A stretch of DNA of 62,000 bases from Symbiodinium natans (Eukaryota; Sar; Dinophyceae; Suessiales; Symbiodiniaceae): positions 140,001 to 202,000 of the forward strand of contig CAJNDS010002723.1 in NCBI GenBank assembly GCA_905221605.1, read 5' to 3'. Each line of letters begins with the position of its first letter. Position 1 is the first letter of the stretch. The notes under the pieces were generated by a model that saw nothing but the letters and a program-made list of their open reading frames with translations, had not been told where the DNA came from and did no database searches. Positions 1 through 11,295 of this stretch are shown here, in pieces. A program made the translations under genes and the position numbers.

Positions 1-71
1 CCCCAGCACGTCGCAGGAATCCGGGTAGATGTCTTGTGGCGAACGCAAGCAAAGTCGGTAAGCGCCACCGC

Positions 72-486
72 TCAAGATGCCGCTTCGACTGCTTGACGCC
101 TGATGGGAAACTGATCAGACACGGCCTCCTCTAAGAGATGACAACGTGCTGCTTCCGTGCACGGCTTTGCGATTGTCTGACGCAGCAACACACGGCCAAG
201 CAACAGTTGGCACACGCCCTTTGCCCGCCCATGGTTAAAGAGCCGCCGTCCCAAAGCGTGAAAGGACTTGTCGATGTCAGAAGAAGTCCAGGTCACACTT
301 GCGCAGACGTCGGCAGGCCTCCAGAGCTGCAAAGCGAGGCGGAGATGAAAGCGTCCCCTTGATCGAGTCCACCACCTCACGCCAGGCAGACAGGCGATCA
401 AAAGCGACCGTTGCAGGCAATACATCCTTGCAAACAAGGCTATTTTCAGCAGCCCTCGTGCTCATCTTGAAACTTGTTGGCCTCAT
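72..486 (-). CDS. Unrecognised reading frames, possible exon with a frame break
   Basis: Two overlapping minus-strand frames (277-486 and 72-437) read as ordinary protein in turn. The upstream one ends near residues CDLDFF at about 277. The downstream one continues with DIDKSFHALGRRLFNHGRAKG to a stop at 72. A single frame change near 280-300 would join them, so this may be one exon with an indel or two exons. I recognise no domain. No trans-membrane segment or repeat is seen. It is not part of the tandem repeat block that begins near 590. It could be chance. Confidence 0.2.
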
Positions 487-585
487 CTGGACATCTGCTG
501 GCTTCGCAACAGCACTTCAACACAATGGTGCATGTGATGCGGGGTTCCTTAAACCCAGCGCCTGGATGATTTTTGGCCCAAACTT

Positions 586-3110
586 CTAAAATAAAAGCGG
601 GGGGGGGGGGAGTGGGTTACGTATAACAACAAGGGGGGGAGGGGGGCTGGCCATGAAAAGCAAGTAGGAAATTCGTCCAGTGAGTGGCGCCCGCCGGTGG
701 GGTGAACAAAAAAATATTCGTTCATGCGTTTTCTCGCACTGCTTTACAGTGACCATAGGATGAGTTGCATTTGCTGCCGGGGCATGCGCAACAACCCTCC
801 CCAGAGAGCCACGCTCCATTTTCCTGAACGACTTGCCTGTGTCTGGCTGCTGGGTGGAGTAAGTCTTGCATGAAAAAACGCTCGTGGCCAGTCTGCTTGC
901 TGACACATTGCGCATCCAAGAGACCCCCACATGAGGGCGGGAAGGGCGGGCACAAGACGAAGATGGTCCAGACTCTCCGAGGTCACTTGAGCATCGGCGT
1001 CGGCACACGATGAAACTGGATGCGTTAAGACAGGGGCTTGGCACATGCTGACGGATTGGATAGCACAGCACTCGACTTGTAGCACAGGCACCTTCAGCTT
1101 GGCTTCTTCACTTCAAGAGGTCACTTGAGCATCGGCGTCGGCACACGATGAAACTGGATGCGTTAAGACAGGGGGGCTTGGCACATGCTGACGGATTGGA
1201 TAGCACAGCACTCGACTTGTAGCACAGGCACCTTCAGCTTGGCTTCTTCACTTCAAGACCACTCTTCACGAATAAAGGGTGCATTCGCTCATGCGTTTTC
1301 TCGCACTGCTTTACAGTGACCATAGGATGAATTGCATTTGCTGCCGGGGCATGCGCAACAACCCTCCCCAGAGAGCCACGCTCCATTTTCCTGAACGACT
1401 TGCCTGTGTCTGGCTGCTGGGTGGAGTAAGTCTTGCATGAAAAAACGCTCGTGGCCAGTCTGCTTGCTGACACATTGCGCATCCAAGAGACCTCCACATG
1501 AGGGCGGGAAGGGCGGGCACAAGACGAAGATGGTCCAGACTCTCCGAGGTCACTTGAGCATCGGCGTCGGCACACGATGAAACTGGATGCGTTAAGACAG
1601 GGGCTTGGCACATGCTGACGGATTGGATAGCACAGCACTCGACTTGTAGCACAGGCACCTTCAGCTTGGCTTCTTCACTTCAAGACCACTCTTCACGAAT
1701 AAAGGGTGCATTCGCTCATGCGTTTTCTCGCACTGCTTTACAGTGACCATAGGATGAGTTGCATTTGCTGCCGGGGCATGCGCAACAACCCTCCCCAGAG
1801 AGCCACGCTCCATTTTCCTGAACGACTCGCCTGTGTCTGGCTGCTGGGTAGAGTAAGTCTTGCATGAAAAACGCTCGTGGCCAGTCTGCTTGCTGACACA
1901 TTGCACATCCAAGGGACCCACCACCCCAGCTTTGCATCGAAGGCCGAATGTAGAATTGCACCAGAGTCTGGACCACAAAGAAACAACATGCAGAGCGCGG
2001 CGTGGCGAGAAACTGCCTGTGCAGAATTCAAGTTGTAACCCTCTTGGCCGAGGAGCTAAGGGCAACATCAAAGCCCAGGGAAACACGTGCTAGACAGCAC
2101 ACATGGGGGGCACAGCCCATGTAGGCCCACCTCCCAGAAAGCAAAACCCAAGCCCTGCCTCCGGGCTTGAACCACAAAGCCACCATGTTGGCTGAAGTCA
2201 AGGTTTCCGGCATCCCAAGAGAGAGCATCAGCCAGACACCTACATTGAATTCATATTGAAGGAGTGGCCCTCATCCTGGAAGAAGCAAGTCGGATGCCAA
2301 AGCGCGCCGGCGGCCAGAGCCAAAGGCCCCTTATCCATATCCATGCGTGCTGAGGTGCAACCAGAGGTTGCATGACTTCGCATCCCTAGAAAAACGGCCA
2401 ACTGAACCCATAAAAATGCCATCGTGCCAGGTGCAAGGCGGGGAGCACACTGTACATGGCACAAAACCCACCCATGGCTGGGGGCACAAGACGACGATGG
2501 TCCAGACTCTCCGAGGTCACTTGAGCATTGGCGTCGGCACACGATGACACTGGATGCGTTAAGAGAGGGGCTTGGCACATGCTGACGGATTGGATAGCAC
2601 AGAACTCGACTTGTAGCACAGGCACCTTCAGCTTGGCTTCGTCACTTCAAGACCACTCTTCACGAATAAAGGGTGCATTCGTTCATGCGTTTTCTCGCAC
2701 TGCTTTACAGTGACCATAGGATGAGTTGCATTTGCTGCCGGGGCATGCGCAACAACCCTCCCCAGAGAGCCACGCCCCATTTTCCTGAACGACTTGCCTG
2801 TGTCTGGCTGCTGGGTGGAGTAAGTCTTGCATGAAAAAACGCTCGTGGCCAGTCTGCTTGCTGACACATTGCGCATCCAAGAGACCCCCACATTAGGGCG
2901 GGAAGGGCGGTCACAAGACGAAGATGGTCCAGACTCTCCGAGGTCACTTGAGCATCGGCGTCGGCACACGATGAAACTGGATGCGTTAAGACAGGGGCTT
3001 GGCACATGCTGACGGATTGGATAGCACAGCACTCGACTTGTAGCACAGGCACCTTCAGCTTGGCTTCTTCACTTCAAGACCACTCTTCACGAACAAAGGG
3101 TGCATTCCAG
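586..3110. repeat. Rearranged tandem repeat block (about 0.4-kb units)
   Basis: Four copies of one segment lie in direct orientation, at about 718-1119, 1255-1681, 1682-1915 (left half only, with the right half resuming at about 2480-2650) and 2650-3090. The end of the unit is duplicated once more at 1120-1254. Copies differ at few positions, for example cttgcctg/ctcgcctg. About 560 bp of unrelated sequence splits the third copy (1916-2480). Frames of 77-161 codons appear on the minus strand of each copy but start and stop with the repeat boundaries. I treat them as non-coding. A G-run sits at the left border (about 600-611). Confidence 0.85.
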
Positions 3111-3825
3111 ACATCGGGGAGATTTTGGGGGGCTCGTTAACTTTTAAGATTCCGAGGATGGTTTTTGAACCCCACCTGTCGAACGCAGGCTTTTTTGCTG
3201 GACCCACATTTTCTGTCTGGAAACCAATCCGGAGGGGGGGAGGGTGGGTGATAAGGGTGAGAAGCACGGCTGTATGTAAGGGTTCACGGTTCTTACGGTG
3301 TGTTGTAACGGGTTTTGATGGCTGTTGTTTTGGGGTGTCAAGGTTGAGGGTTAAGGTGCTTGCTGGGGTCTCTAAAGGAGTTTGTGGCGATGGCAACGGC
3401 TTGGACATGCTATGGGCTGTCTTGTGTATCCTTAAGACCAAAGCTAATTCTTGAGAGAAGAACATTAAACCAGGCTTACGTTGAGCGACTTGCTTTAACA
3501 ATTCGAACCCCTCCAGAGGCTTACTATAATACTCTTGTTGATACAGAATATCCCCCAGTTTCCGCTGTGAAGGATGACTACATACAATCTTGAAGCTCAA
3601 TGCAGGGGCACTTCTGTAGCTATTTGTAGCTACTGGATTCAGCTCAAGGGGGCCTCCTAAAAGGGACTGCTTTTTGAGGCCCCCTTGAGCAACGGAAGAA
3701 ATACCGGTCCGGCGTTTGGAAAGCTCGAAAACTAGGCGCAAAGCGCCGCTTGACCCCCCAAAAAGCTCGCAGGGCGGCTCACGGCACCCACCACCCCCAA
3801 TGCCTAAAGCCCCAAAGCCCACCAA
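3055..3825 (-). CDS. Unrecognised 256-codon open frame
   Basis: This is the longest open frame in the first 24 kb. Its last 20 codons lie in the end of the tandem repeat block (HPLFVKSGLEVKKPS), so the real end, if it is a gene, is uncertain. The middle part, about residues 60-140, has a normal mixed composition (SFKIVCSHPSQRKLGDILYQ). The rest is proline- and basic-rich. It spans a 15-bp hairpin at 3642-3690. I recognise no family, signal peptide or membrane segment. It may be a chance frame. Confidence 0.2.
   Translation of the reverse strand: MVGFGALGIGGGGCREPPCELFGGSSGALRLVFELSKRRTGISSVAQGGLKKQSLLGGPLELNPVATNSYRSAPALSFKIVCSHPSQRKLGDILYQQEYYSKPLEGFELLKQVAQRKPGLMFFSQELALVLRIHKTAHSMSKPLPSPQTPLETPASTLTLNLDTPKQQPSKPVTTHRKNREPLHTAVLLTLITHPPPLRIGFQTENVGPAKKPAFDRWGSKTILGILKVNEPPKISPMSGMHPLFVKSGLEVKKPS
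3642..3690. repeat. Perfect 15-bp inverted repeat (hairpin)
   Basis: The arm GCTCAAGGGGGCCTC at 3642-3656 is exactly reverse-complemented at 3676-3690, with a 19-base spacer. No element ends or flanking duplications are visible. It could be a small foldback element or an RNA hairpin. Confidence 0.7.
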
Positions 3826-4439
3826 TCTTCTTGCACGGCTTCGCGAAGCTCGGAGCTAGGCAATGGGAAGGATGATAGTGGTTGCGAGCAAAGCAGCACA
3901 GCTTGACCAAAGGTATCCCCTCTGGTTGTTTGAAGAGGCCATTAAACCCAGTTCCATTTCATTGTCCATTTGATTTTGGATCTGATTCTCCACTATTGCA
4001 GCATTCTTCATATGTCTCATTATTTGGAGGAGGGAACGGGTATGCGCGGGGCTTCGCCTTCCCATCCCATGCTTGCTGCCTGGCTGCCTCAGCAGCAGAA
4101 GATGCTGCAAGTGCTTGCCTGAAGCATGACCACCATGCTGTGAGGAAGGGCTCACGGAACATAGCGCAAACACTCGGCAAACCCTCCTCAAAGCCTCAAA
4201 CGCGGGCCTCACTGAGAGCCCGATTGATCTCTTCGGCTCGCGCCGCCTTCGCCTCCAGGAACTCCATGAGGCGCATTGGCGCATTGGCCCCTCAGTCGAG
4301 ACGCTGAAGGCAAGGGACTTCAGGGTGGGCTGAACTTGGGCTGAAGTGGGCTGTTGTGATTTTGGAGGTGCTCTGGTGCTCTGGCAAGAAGAGCTTTGCT
4401 GAGATAAGCTGAAACGTGCGCAAACGTCACTTTTGGTCA

Positions 4440-5370
4440 ACACTCGACATGGCTAAGAGCTTAGGGCTTCAGGGGCTCAGGAGTTTGAAGCTTACAGGCA
4501 CTGGAAAAATCACGAGACACAGCCGCCTGAACATCCCTGAGCATTCTTGGTATCACTAGCATGAATAAAGTTCGACATGGCTTCGGCACAAAGCCTGCAT
4601 GAACCCAAGGGGCCCTCCACTACATCACAGCCACGCAAACTGTTGCAAGTAGAAAAGTCCACCTGATAGCCTTGCTTCAACTCCCACAGGGTGGTCCCCC
4701 ACACTAAGCGTCATTTCATGGCATTCGCCCAGCATGTCCTCCAAAATCTACCTGGATTTGCCAAGGATCTCGGCAGGCGGATGGGGCAATGAAGCGCTAA
4801 GGAAGCTCGAAGCCACGTGATCTCGCGTATGCAAGAGTCTTCAAACTCAGGGGAGCGGCTTCCTCCCCCCCCCCCCCCCCCCCCCCCCGCGGCCCTGTGC
4901 CGAGGCTATCCTCAAGCCCAAGCTCTCTTCCAACCCATTAACGCAAAACCAGCCCATGGCACGTCGCAGCCTATCCACAAAATCCCTCAACAACCCCACC
5001 ACCCACACGAACCCTCAAACCTGAAGAAGAAACCCAAACACAAAAATAACTTTAGAACATCTTCCAACAAAAGCTCTAAGCACCCTCAACCCCCCCGCTT
5101 TAGGGTCGGGGGCTTTTAGATGTCATTTGCGTCTAATTAAGTGGTGCTAAGTCCCATTGGAAAACTTGCCTCAACTTTCCACCCATCTTCCAGTTTACCT
5201 CTATTGCTACCCACATACTTCCAAACTGTCCTAACTTGATCAGGCACGCAGTCACTCGAATCACTCCCGCATGCCCCGCACCCAGGACTCGACAAACGAG
5301 GGATGAAGTTCCATTCCAGTTCGCTTTCTCCCGGCTGTACTGTCTCTTTGAACCACTTAGAACGAGCGAC
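4440..5370. other. No gene recognised; poly-C tract
   Basis: Nothing gene-like was recognised. A run of 24 C lies at 4865-4888 and creates a spurious polyproline frame. The stretch 4970-5110 is A/C-rich on the plus strand. Confidence 0.6.
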
Positions 5371-6617
5371 TCAAAGTGTGTCTAGAGCTGCTTCCACATC
5401 CTGGAAGCTTCGACGAAGCAAAGAGGTCACCAGTCCACAACCATGGGTTGCCACAACCCCCAAACCGTCCCAAACCCAAATCGGGTGCAGAATTGCCGGA
5501 AAAATCGGTGGGGGCAGAGTCCATGTTCGAAGGCGTTGAGGCCAGGGCGACTGTGAGCACTCCATGAACAGAAGCTGGCCTCTGACAATCTTTAGTGGAG
5601 TCAACGAGTCAACAGCTGGAACAGTCAAGAGCGGGCCATCGAAGGCGTCCCGTCTCTCAAGATCACAGTGAGGTTTCTTGCTTCGTGTCAGCATGCCATG
5701 GCCCATGCCATGCTGGCCATGCTGGCAGTGCAGAAGACGAACCTGGCGGGCTCAAATTCTTTTCCCGTTACAGCGGCACCAATGACAGCTGCACGGTCTA
5801 GGGCCTCTCTATAGGCAATTGACAGGCTGGTGACCTATCGTAAGTCCCTCGACACAGCCCGGCTAGCATGGAAAAAGAGCTGTACAAGGCAGTCCGGCAT
5901 TACAATCTATAAGGGGCCGATCTGAACTCTGAGCTCCGGATCTTCAGACCCCGAGTCTCCAATAAGGAAACCTCAAGCACGACTCTGTTACAGAGTCGGA
6001 CCTGTTGAATCCACACTAGAAGCGTTCCTCCACTCTGTCGCCTTGACCTTTGTGAATACGTTCCAGAAACACTCGGAAACGTGGCTTCTTGGAATCTGGG
6101 GGGCTTTGGGCACTGCGAAGAGGAGTCTTGAAAAGTGAGACCGTTGGGAACAGGATGCGCGTGAGCAAGACTGCCAGTTCTGCTCCGCTGATGCCCCATA
6201 GCAAGCAACGCAATGGCTATTTTGGCTCAACTTGACCTTTCTCGGCCATCGCATCCAATCTCCGCTGCGCACTGCAGCTTTCACTAATTGGCTTGTTTCA
6301 CTAATTTTGCTAATGCGAACACACATAGCCCGATGCACAGAGCCCTGGACGATCACACCAGGCTGTGCTGCTGTGCCCTGCTGTCCACCTCTCCTTTTGG
6401 CCTTTTTAGTTTCGTTGCGAAAACGCGCCGTGCTCACCCACAGCAGATACTCCTGACCCAGGATGTAGGCATAACTCCAAGTAGGCTCATCATTAGCACT
6501 GAGCGGAAATAAATCTTTGAAGCTGTCCTGATGGGCCGCGAATGCCCTTGAATCGTGCGCAAACACTCACCAGTTCGAAGATCCTGCAGCTGATTGCCAT
6601 TGTATAATTTTATCTAA

Positions 6618-6760
6618 TCATGTACTGTCATTGCAATGCGCTGTGGCTGACAGCGGCTTTGTCAGGAAGCAGTCCCAAAGTTTGAGGCAACCATCGAATG
6701 CCCCGGACACCGCCCGATCCCTGGCCTTGGACGAAGCCGCACCGGGACAACCAGAAGTCA
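6618..6760 (-). CDS. WD40 repeat exon (candidate last strong blade)
   Basis: The minus frame reads RDRAVSGAFDGCLKLWDCFL then TKPLSATAHCNDST before a stop at 6618. AVSGAFDGCLKLWD fits the WD40 blade end (SG..DG.lklWD). It lies about 300 bp below the preceding WD exon, which matches the spacing of a multi-exon propeller gene. A following exon may be at 5420-5510, but that match is weak. Confidence 0.65.
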
Positions 6761-6959
6761 ACTTTTTCCAGAGCGGCAGACTGAGGGGTTGGCCCAGTCG
6801 GCATGAACCGCCCACACGAAGCCAATGTGCCGAGCAAATCTGCACAAAGACAATGCAAGAGACGGTGCTGATTGCATATGTGCTGCAAGCATGACGCTTT
6901 GGATTTGCAGTTCTGTCTTCTACATGATACGTCTATCGCTCGATGCTCGATGTGAGAAG

Positions 6960-7110
6960 AGACGAACATAGTTACGAACATGGACGAAGTTAGACGAAGT
7001 GCTCGGGCTGTGCCTCGCCAGGCACTCAGCGGAATCGATGCGCCAAAGTGACAGGCTTCCATCATCGGAGCCGACCAATGCCCGGCTGTCTGTGGCACGC
7101 CACTGCCTTC
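6960..7110 (-). CDS. WD40 repeat exon (candidate blade 4 or 5)
   Basis: The minus frame reads ATDSRALVGSDDGSLSLWRI then DSAECLARH. RALVGSDDGSLSLWRIDSAECLA is the best WD40 match in the locus: strand, SDDGS turn, LSLW, then the linker to the next blade. Arg replaces the usual Asp of the WD pair, which is common. This frame has no start codon, as expected for an internal exon. It was found by translating the third minus frame rather than from a long open frame. Confidence 0.65.
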
Positions 7111-8706
7111 AATTTGCAAGTTGTGTCTTTGACAAACTCCGGGCGCTCCTTTCCGACGAAAGGCTTTTTTCCCGGGGAAATGTGTCTCTGAGGATCTCGT
7201 TTTGTGAGGCTCGTGCGCCACCAGGCTTCTCAGCGCGCTGTAGTGCGCCAGAAAGACCTGCGAGCGGAAAAGACACGATCATACCCGTGCGCACGAAACA
7301 AAAACCGCAAAAGCAAAATAAACGAGTCCCTTGAGTCCAAGCGTTGCATTCACGCATCCCCGGCCTTTGCACTCCTCAGCCACTTGAACTTGAGCACTGC
7401 AGAGAAGGGGAGACACTCACTGAACACACTTTGTTCGAGACTAGGGTTGCAGCTTTCTTCGAGAGTCTCCCGCCTTGATAACGGCAGAAGGGCCAGGAAC
7501 TCGATAGAACTAATTGCCGACGTCTGAACAACGCAGCAAAGGCCTGTGCTTCCACTGCACCTGATAGAGAGGCAAGGCAGTGCAAGGCGGATCCTCAAGG
7601 TCCTCTCTCAACGTGGAGAGGCGAGGTGTCACAAGGCCTTTTCCATCGAAGTGCCAGTACGCCAGGTGTCCATCCTAGCAGGGTTGAAAGAAGACGAGAC
7701 AGATCAACGTGGAGATACGTGGAGTTGTGCTCAGCACGATCTCTTCTAATCGAGTTCAAGAGCTCTGCCTCGAAGCCGCTCAGTGCCCTCCTGCCGGAGC
7801 AGTCCACGACCGTGCCGCTGACAGCCGTCCCGGACTCCTTCCGCTTTCAATTGAAGCCCAACGGCACGTGTCCAGAAAGGTTAGTCAGTTTGTCCGAAGG
7901 TTGGGCACCTGAGCTGAAGCTTGCGCTATAGTCACAATCACAGCCCGTGAGACAAAACACCAAGACGCAAATAGGTTGGCTACGAACACGAAATCCAATG
8001 GGTAGAGCACAGACCTAACAGACGACAGTCCCAACAGCAAGGGATGAAGTATTCTCAGCACTTACAGCACAAGTCGTCTACAAGAGATGTAGATTCAGAT
8101 CGGCCCCGTTGCATGAAATCATTCACCCCCATTGCCGTTTTTGGCGAAGTTGCTGGCATGTGGGCAGTACTGCGCACGACTTTGAGGCATTCAGCCGTAG
8201 TCCAACAGACGACATGTTCGTGGCCCTAGCTTTTCAGCGTGAGCGCCCTGCTTTCATGGATTAACGGGCTTTGGTTTTGATGAATGGCAATGCTTAGCTG
8301 GGAACACTGACGGTGAACACGTCTTGTCGCTGCATGCTCGTGTTCGCTGAACATCATGGAAACTGTGTTTTGTGCATCATGTGCAACAACGGCTTGCTTT
8401 TGGGAGGTTCGCCTGTTCACTCAGCGCCAGAAATCCTAGTGCTGAGATCTCCAATTGCCGAACTAGGACTCTCGGGACAGAGTGTCCTTGGCAACATTGG
8501 GGAACCTTCTAAGACCGAATGGCCAAATGGACGCGAGCCGTGCCGCATGTGATTTCATGTGATGTCATGTGAACACACTGCATGGCTGTGGCATGGCTGT
8601 CCTTTGCAGCATCAACACCTTCCAAGAAGTCGCCAAGCACCTGACACAACTTCACGCAGTTGAACAGCTCTCTCACCCCGGCAGGGCACAAGGCTGACCC
8701 TCAGAT

Positions 8707-8830
8707 TTAGGATCCAATTCCTTTGCCCCGAGCTTGCGCTGCGTCCAGGTCCCAGAGCCGCACGGCACCACTCCGCAGGCCGCCGCAGGCCCTCTGAGCA
8801 TCTCTGAGCCCAGAGAGATGAGAGAGGGGG
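8707..8830 (-). CDS. WD40 repeat exon (candidate blade 3)
   Basis: Codons for AQRACGGLRSGAVRLWDLDA are followed by AQARGKGIGS and a stop at 8707. 'GG.rSGAVRLWDLD' is a good WD40 loop plus D strand, with Ser-Gly in place of Asp-Gly. The alternative frames here give arginine/alanine-rich nonsense. The stop soon after the WD turn agrees with an exon end followed by intron. About 1.6 kb separates it from the previous candidate exon. Confidence 0.55.
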
Positions 8831-9148
8831 CATGAGGGGGCATGAGGGGGCTTCTCTAAGCGACTGAGGGCTCGTAAGCACACGCCCACTGCCGCTGTCA
8901 TCTGCCATGCTCTCGCGCCTTCTTGCGGGCCAGTCGACGGAAAAGGAATCGACCTTAGGCTTAGGCAGAACCGACACCCCGTAGATGCCAGAGACCCAGT
9001 CCACGCAGATGCAAACGCGACGTCGCAGAACAAGCTCTAAGGCATCAACTGCGCTCTCGGACGGCAAGACTTTGAGGCAACGAAAAGTCTCAGCACAGCG
9101 AAGGGAATGTGAATACCAAAACAGCTCAGTTGTCACATGAAACGCTAA

Positions 9149-9205
9149 GGGCAACCTTTGGGGCAACCTTTGGGGCAACCTTTGGGGCAACCTTTGGGGC
9201 AACCT
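9149..9205. repeat. 12-bp tandem repeat, 5 copies
   Basis: The unit GGGCAACCTTTG is repeated five times without visible errors between 9149 and 9205. The period is a multiple of three, so all frames stay open across it. Confidence 0.9.
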
Positions 9206-9570
9206 CAGAACTCAACAACCTCGCCTTCAAGCACCAAAGCTTTGCTGCACCCGCGACGCATCCTGTCAGTGCCTCAGTGAAGGAGGCCAGTTGTGCATTG
9301 GTATCACTGCTCTTAAGGGCTCCAACTTCTTCGTTTCTTTTGTGGCCCGGCCGAGCCCCCCGGTCACCCTCGCGCCTGCTCCGTGGCCCAGTCCACATCG
9401 ACACAGCCGGCCTGACTCTTCGCGCGCATCGATGCCCGGAGACCATTTTCGGAAACGCTGTCATTGTTCAATTCGCCGCCAAAAAAAAGCCAGAAAACGT
9501 CTATTTGGCTTTTGTCTCTGACTTGCCCCTGAATTACTTCTCCGTGGGATCAACGCGAGCTCGGCTCAAG

Positions 9571-9588
9571 CGCGCGCGCGCGCGCGCG
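9571..9588. repeat. (CG)9 microsatellite
   Basis: Nine uninterrupted CG dinucleotides, a potential Z-DNA-forming tract. Confidence 0.9.
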
Positions 9589-10379
9589 TGCAGTGCTTTT
9601 GCAGCGTTGTTGTTCTTCTTGACGTTTTCTTTGCTTCTTGTTCTTCGCAGAAATTCTTTGCTGAGTTGGGGGTTCAGGCAAATTCTGCTTTATGACACAC
9701 AAGGCGCTGCCCAGGTTCTCCAAGTGCTTATCTTACGCGACTGAAGTTTTCTACGCCGTTCTATGCCGTCCTTCTGTCAGGCCGAACCGCCACTTGGCTT
9801 GAGTATGCTTGTGTGGAGCCTTCTCTCGCCCACGCTTAAGAGTACGTCGTGACGGTTTCTGCCTTTTTCTTGGTTCGATTGTCAGAGAAGCTGCACTTGC
9901 CGGTGACTGGTTTTGCGTACGGTGTCGGCATGGAGGTAATTGTTAGGTGAGCGTTTCGGGAGTTGATTCATGTTGATTCTCTCAAGTTAACGTGGTCGGC
10001 TTGACGGCCTCGGGTTTTGGAGCGTTTGCTTTGACACTGGGGGGGGGGGGGAGTGGGGTTGTGTGTTTGAGGTGTTTTATCCAGGGCTTTGAACAGCTGT
10101 GAATTCAGGTTTGGACGGCTTTGAGGCTTTGAGGGTTTCTAGGGATTATGGCCTGAACACCTGTGACAACCAACCCGCACTTCTGCTGGGGGCGACATGT
10201 TCACGGAGGTCTCATGCCTCATCCTGGTGCGCGACAACGCTGTTCAGGCAGATGCCCTCACCTGCTTCCGTTTTTCCCACAAAGCATCGAAGCGCTGGAA
10301 AAACCATTGTTGCTGATTTTGTAGTATTTGTGGTGCAGATCTAGTAGCAACGAGGTACGAGTGCATTGCATGAAAGACT

Positions 10380-10519
10380 TGAGTAGCATAATTACTGGCT
10401 AGAGCTCGCCAGGAGTCAGAGCTGGGTGCCAGACTTAGGTCCCAGAGCTGCATTCGTCCGTCGGAGGTCGTGCACACAACGCCTCTGAAGCTGCAATTCA
10501 AAGCATCACTACATATCAC
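10380..10519 (-). CDS. WD40 repeat exon (candidate blade 2)
   Basis: The minus frame reads NCSFRGVVCTTSDGRMQLWDLSLAP. TSDGRMQLWDL matches the 'GS.DG.lrlWDl' end of a WD40 blade, and the preceding strand (FRGVVCT) fits as well. The frame then continues SSDSWRALASNYAT, which could be the start of the next blade or intron. It sits about 350 bp downstream of the blade-1 exon on the same strand. Confidence 0.55.
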
Positions 10520-10789
10520 TAAGCTCCACTCAAAATGTCACGAGAAAAAATTGCCACAAGAAGCTTTTCACTGTACGCTCACTGGGACTCCAGGACTCGC
10601 GGTCTACAAAGCCTCTTGGGACCCAGCGCATCCTCTCCCAGTTAGCGGCCATTGCCTAGCTTTTGCAATCCAATCTTCGTTGCTAGGAATGGCGAATGTC
10701 AAGCGCTCCACCAAGATTGCAGATTGTGCCGGAGGGGTCATGTCTTGCACCTCGGCTGAGCAACGCAGCATGCTTCCAACATACTCGTT

Positions 10790-10920
10790 TCACGTTACAG
10801 CATGTGGGGCCTTCTCCGCATTGGTCGAATCCCAAAGACGGATGCCACCTCCAGAGTGCGCTTCAAGTCTTGCCGAGCATCCCCTAACTCTGGGGCAGGT
10901 TCCTTCGCTGGCACCGGAGA
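10790..10920 (-). CDS. WD40 repeat exon (candidate blade 1)
   Basis: The minus frame reads EAHSGGGIRLWDSTNAEKAP and stops at 10790. GGGIRLWD is the D-strand/WD turn of a WD40 blade, which normally follows a 'SG..DG' loop. Here the loop is SGGG, so the usual Asp is missing. The region upstream in the frame (10920-11107) is arginine-rich and probably intron. WD40 blades make protein-binding propellers; no specific role can be read from one blade. Confidence 0.5.
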
Positions 10921-11013
10921 GCACATGCCGTATCTTGGGTTCCTTCAAAACGCGAACGCGTGCACATCGAGCACTCTGCCAAATCACGTTTTTAAGCTCG
11001 ATGTGGATCTCTC

Positions 11014-11295
11014 TCATGCGATTTCCTTGTGCGAAGGAACCACGTTCAGAACAACCAGGCCGGGCTCGACAAACCAATCCTTGGCAGCTGTTACGACTGG
11101 CACACAAAGAAGTGAATCGGGACCAAAGCCCGAAGCCTCAAGCGTAGAATCATTCGGCAGCATCTCGCCCAACCTGAGCGCACGCTTCGCGTCGAAATCA
11201 AGCGCAGAGTCGAAGAGTCGAAGAGTCGAAGAACATCTCGGCATCATCTCGGAGCCGCACCAGAGGAGCTGCAGTGATGCGACCGGGGCCGCCAT
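11014..11295 (-). CDS. Possible ubiquitin-like N-terminal exon
   Basis: The frame starts with ATG at 11295 (MAAPVASLQLLW). After about 45 residues it reads GEMLPNDSTLEASGFGPDSL followed by LCVPVV. That segment follows the end of a ubiquitin fold: a turn, 'lp.d.tL...Gi..gs.l', then a last beta strand. The first half does not match a ubiquitin strand pattern clearly. It lies just upstream, on the same strand, of the WD40 exons. Small ubiquitin-like N-termini ahead of WD40 or ankyrin repeats are, to my knowledge, common in dinoflagellate gene models. The assignment rests on the second half only. Confidence 0.35.
   Translation of the reverse strand: MAAPVASLQLLWCGSEMMPRCSSTLRLFDSALDFDAKRALRLGEMLPNDSTLEASGFGPDSLLCVPVVTAAKDWFVEPGLVVLNVVPSHKEIA

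Noticed and set aside
3485-3525. tRNA-like T-arm (TTCGAA with flanking C-run)
   Set aside because: No matching acceptor stem, D-arm or anticodon arm could be built.
4196-4295. Short minus-strand coiled-coil reading (MRLMEFLEAKAARAEEINRA)
   Set aside because: Only about 33 codons between stops with no neighbouring exon; kept out of the gene list.
4817-5119. Polyproline protein of 100 codons
   Set aside because: The proline run is a 24-C homopolymer; the rest is low complexity.
9109-9744. 211-codon plus-strand frame
   Set aside because: Crosses a 12-bp tandem repeat and a (CG)9 tract; no domain; likely chance.
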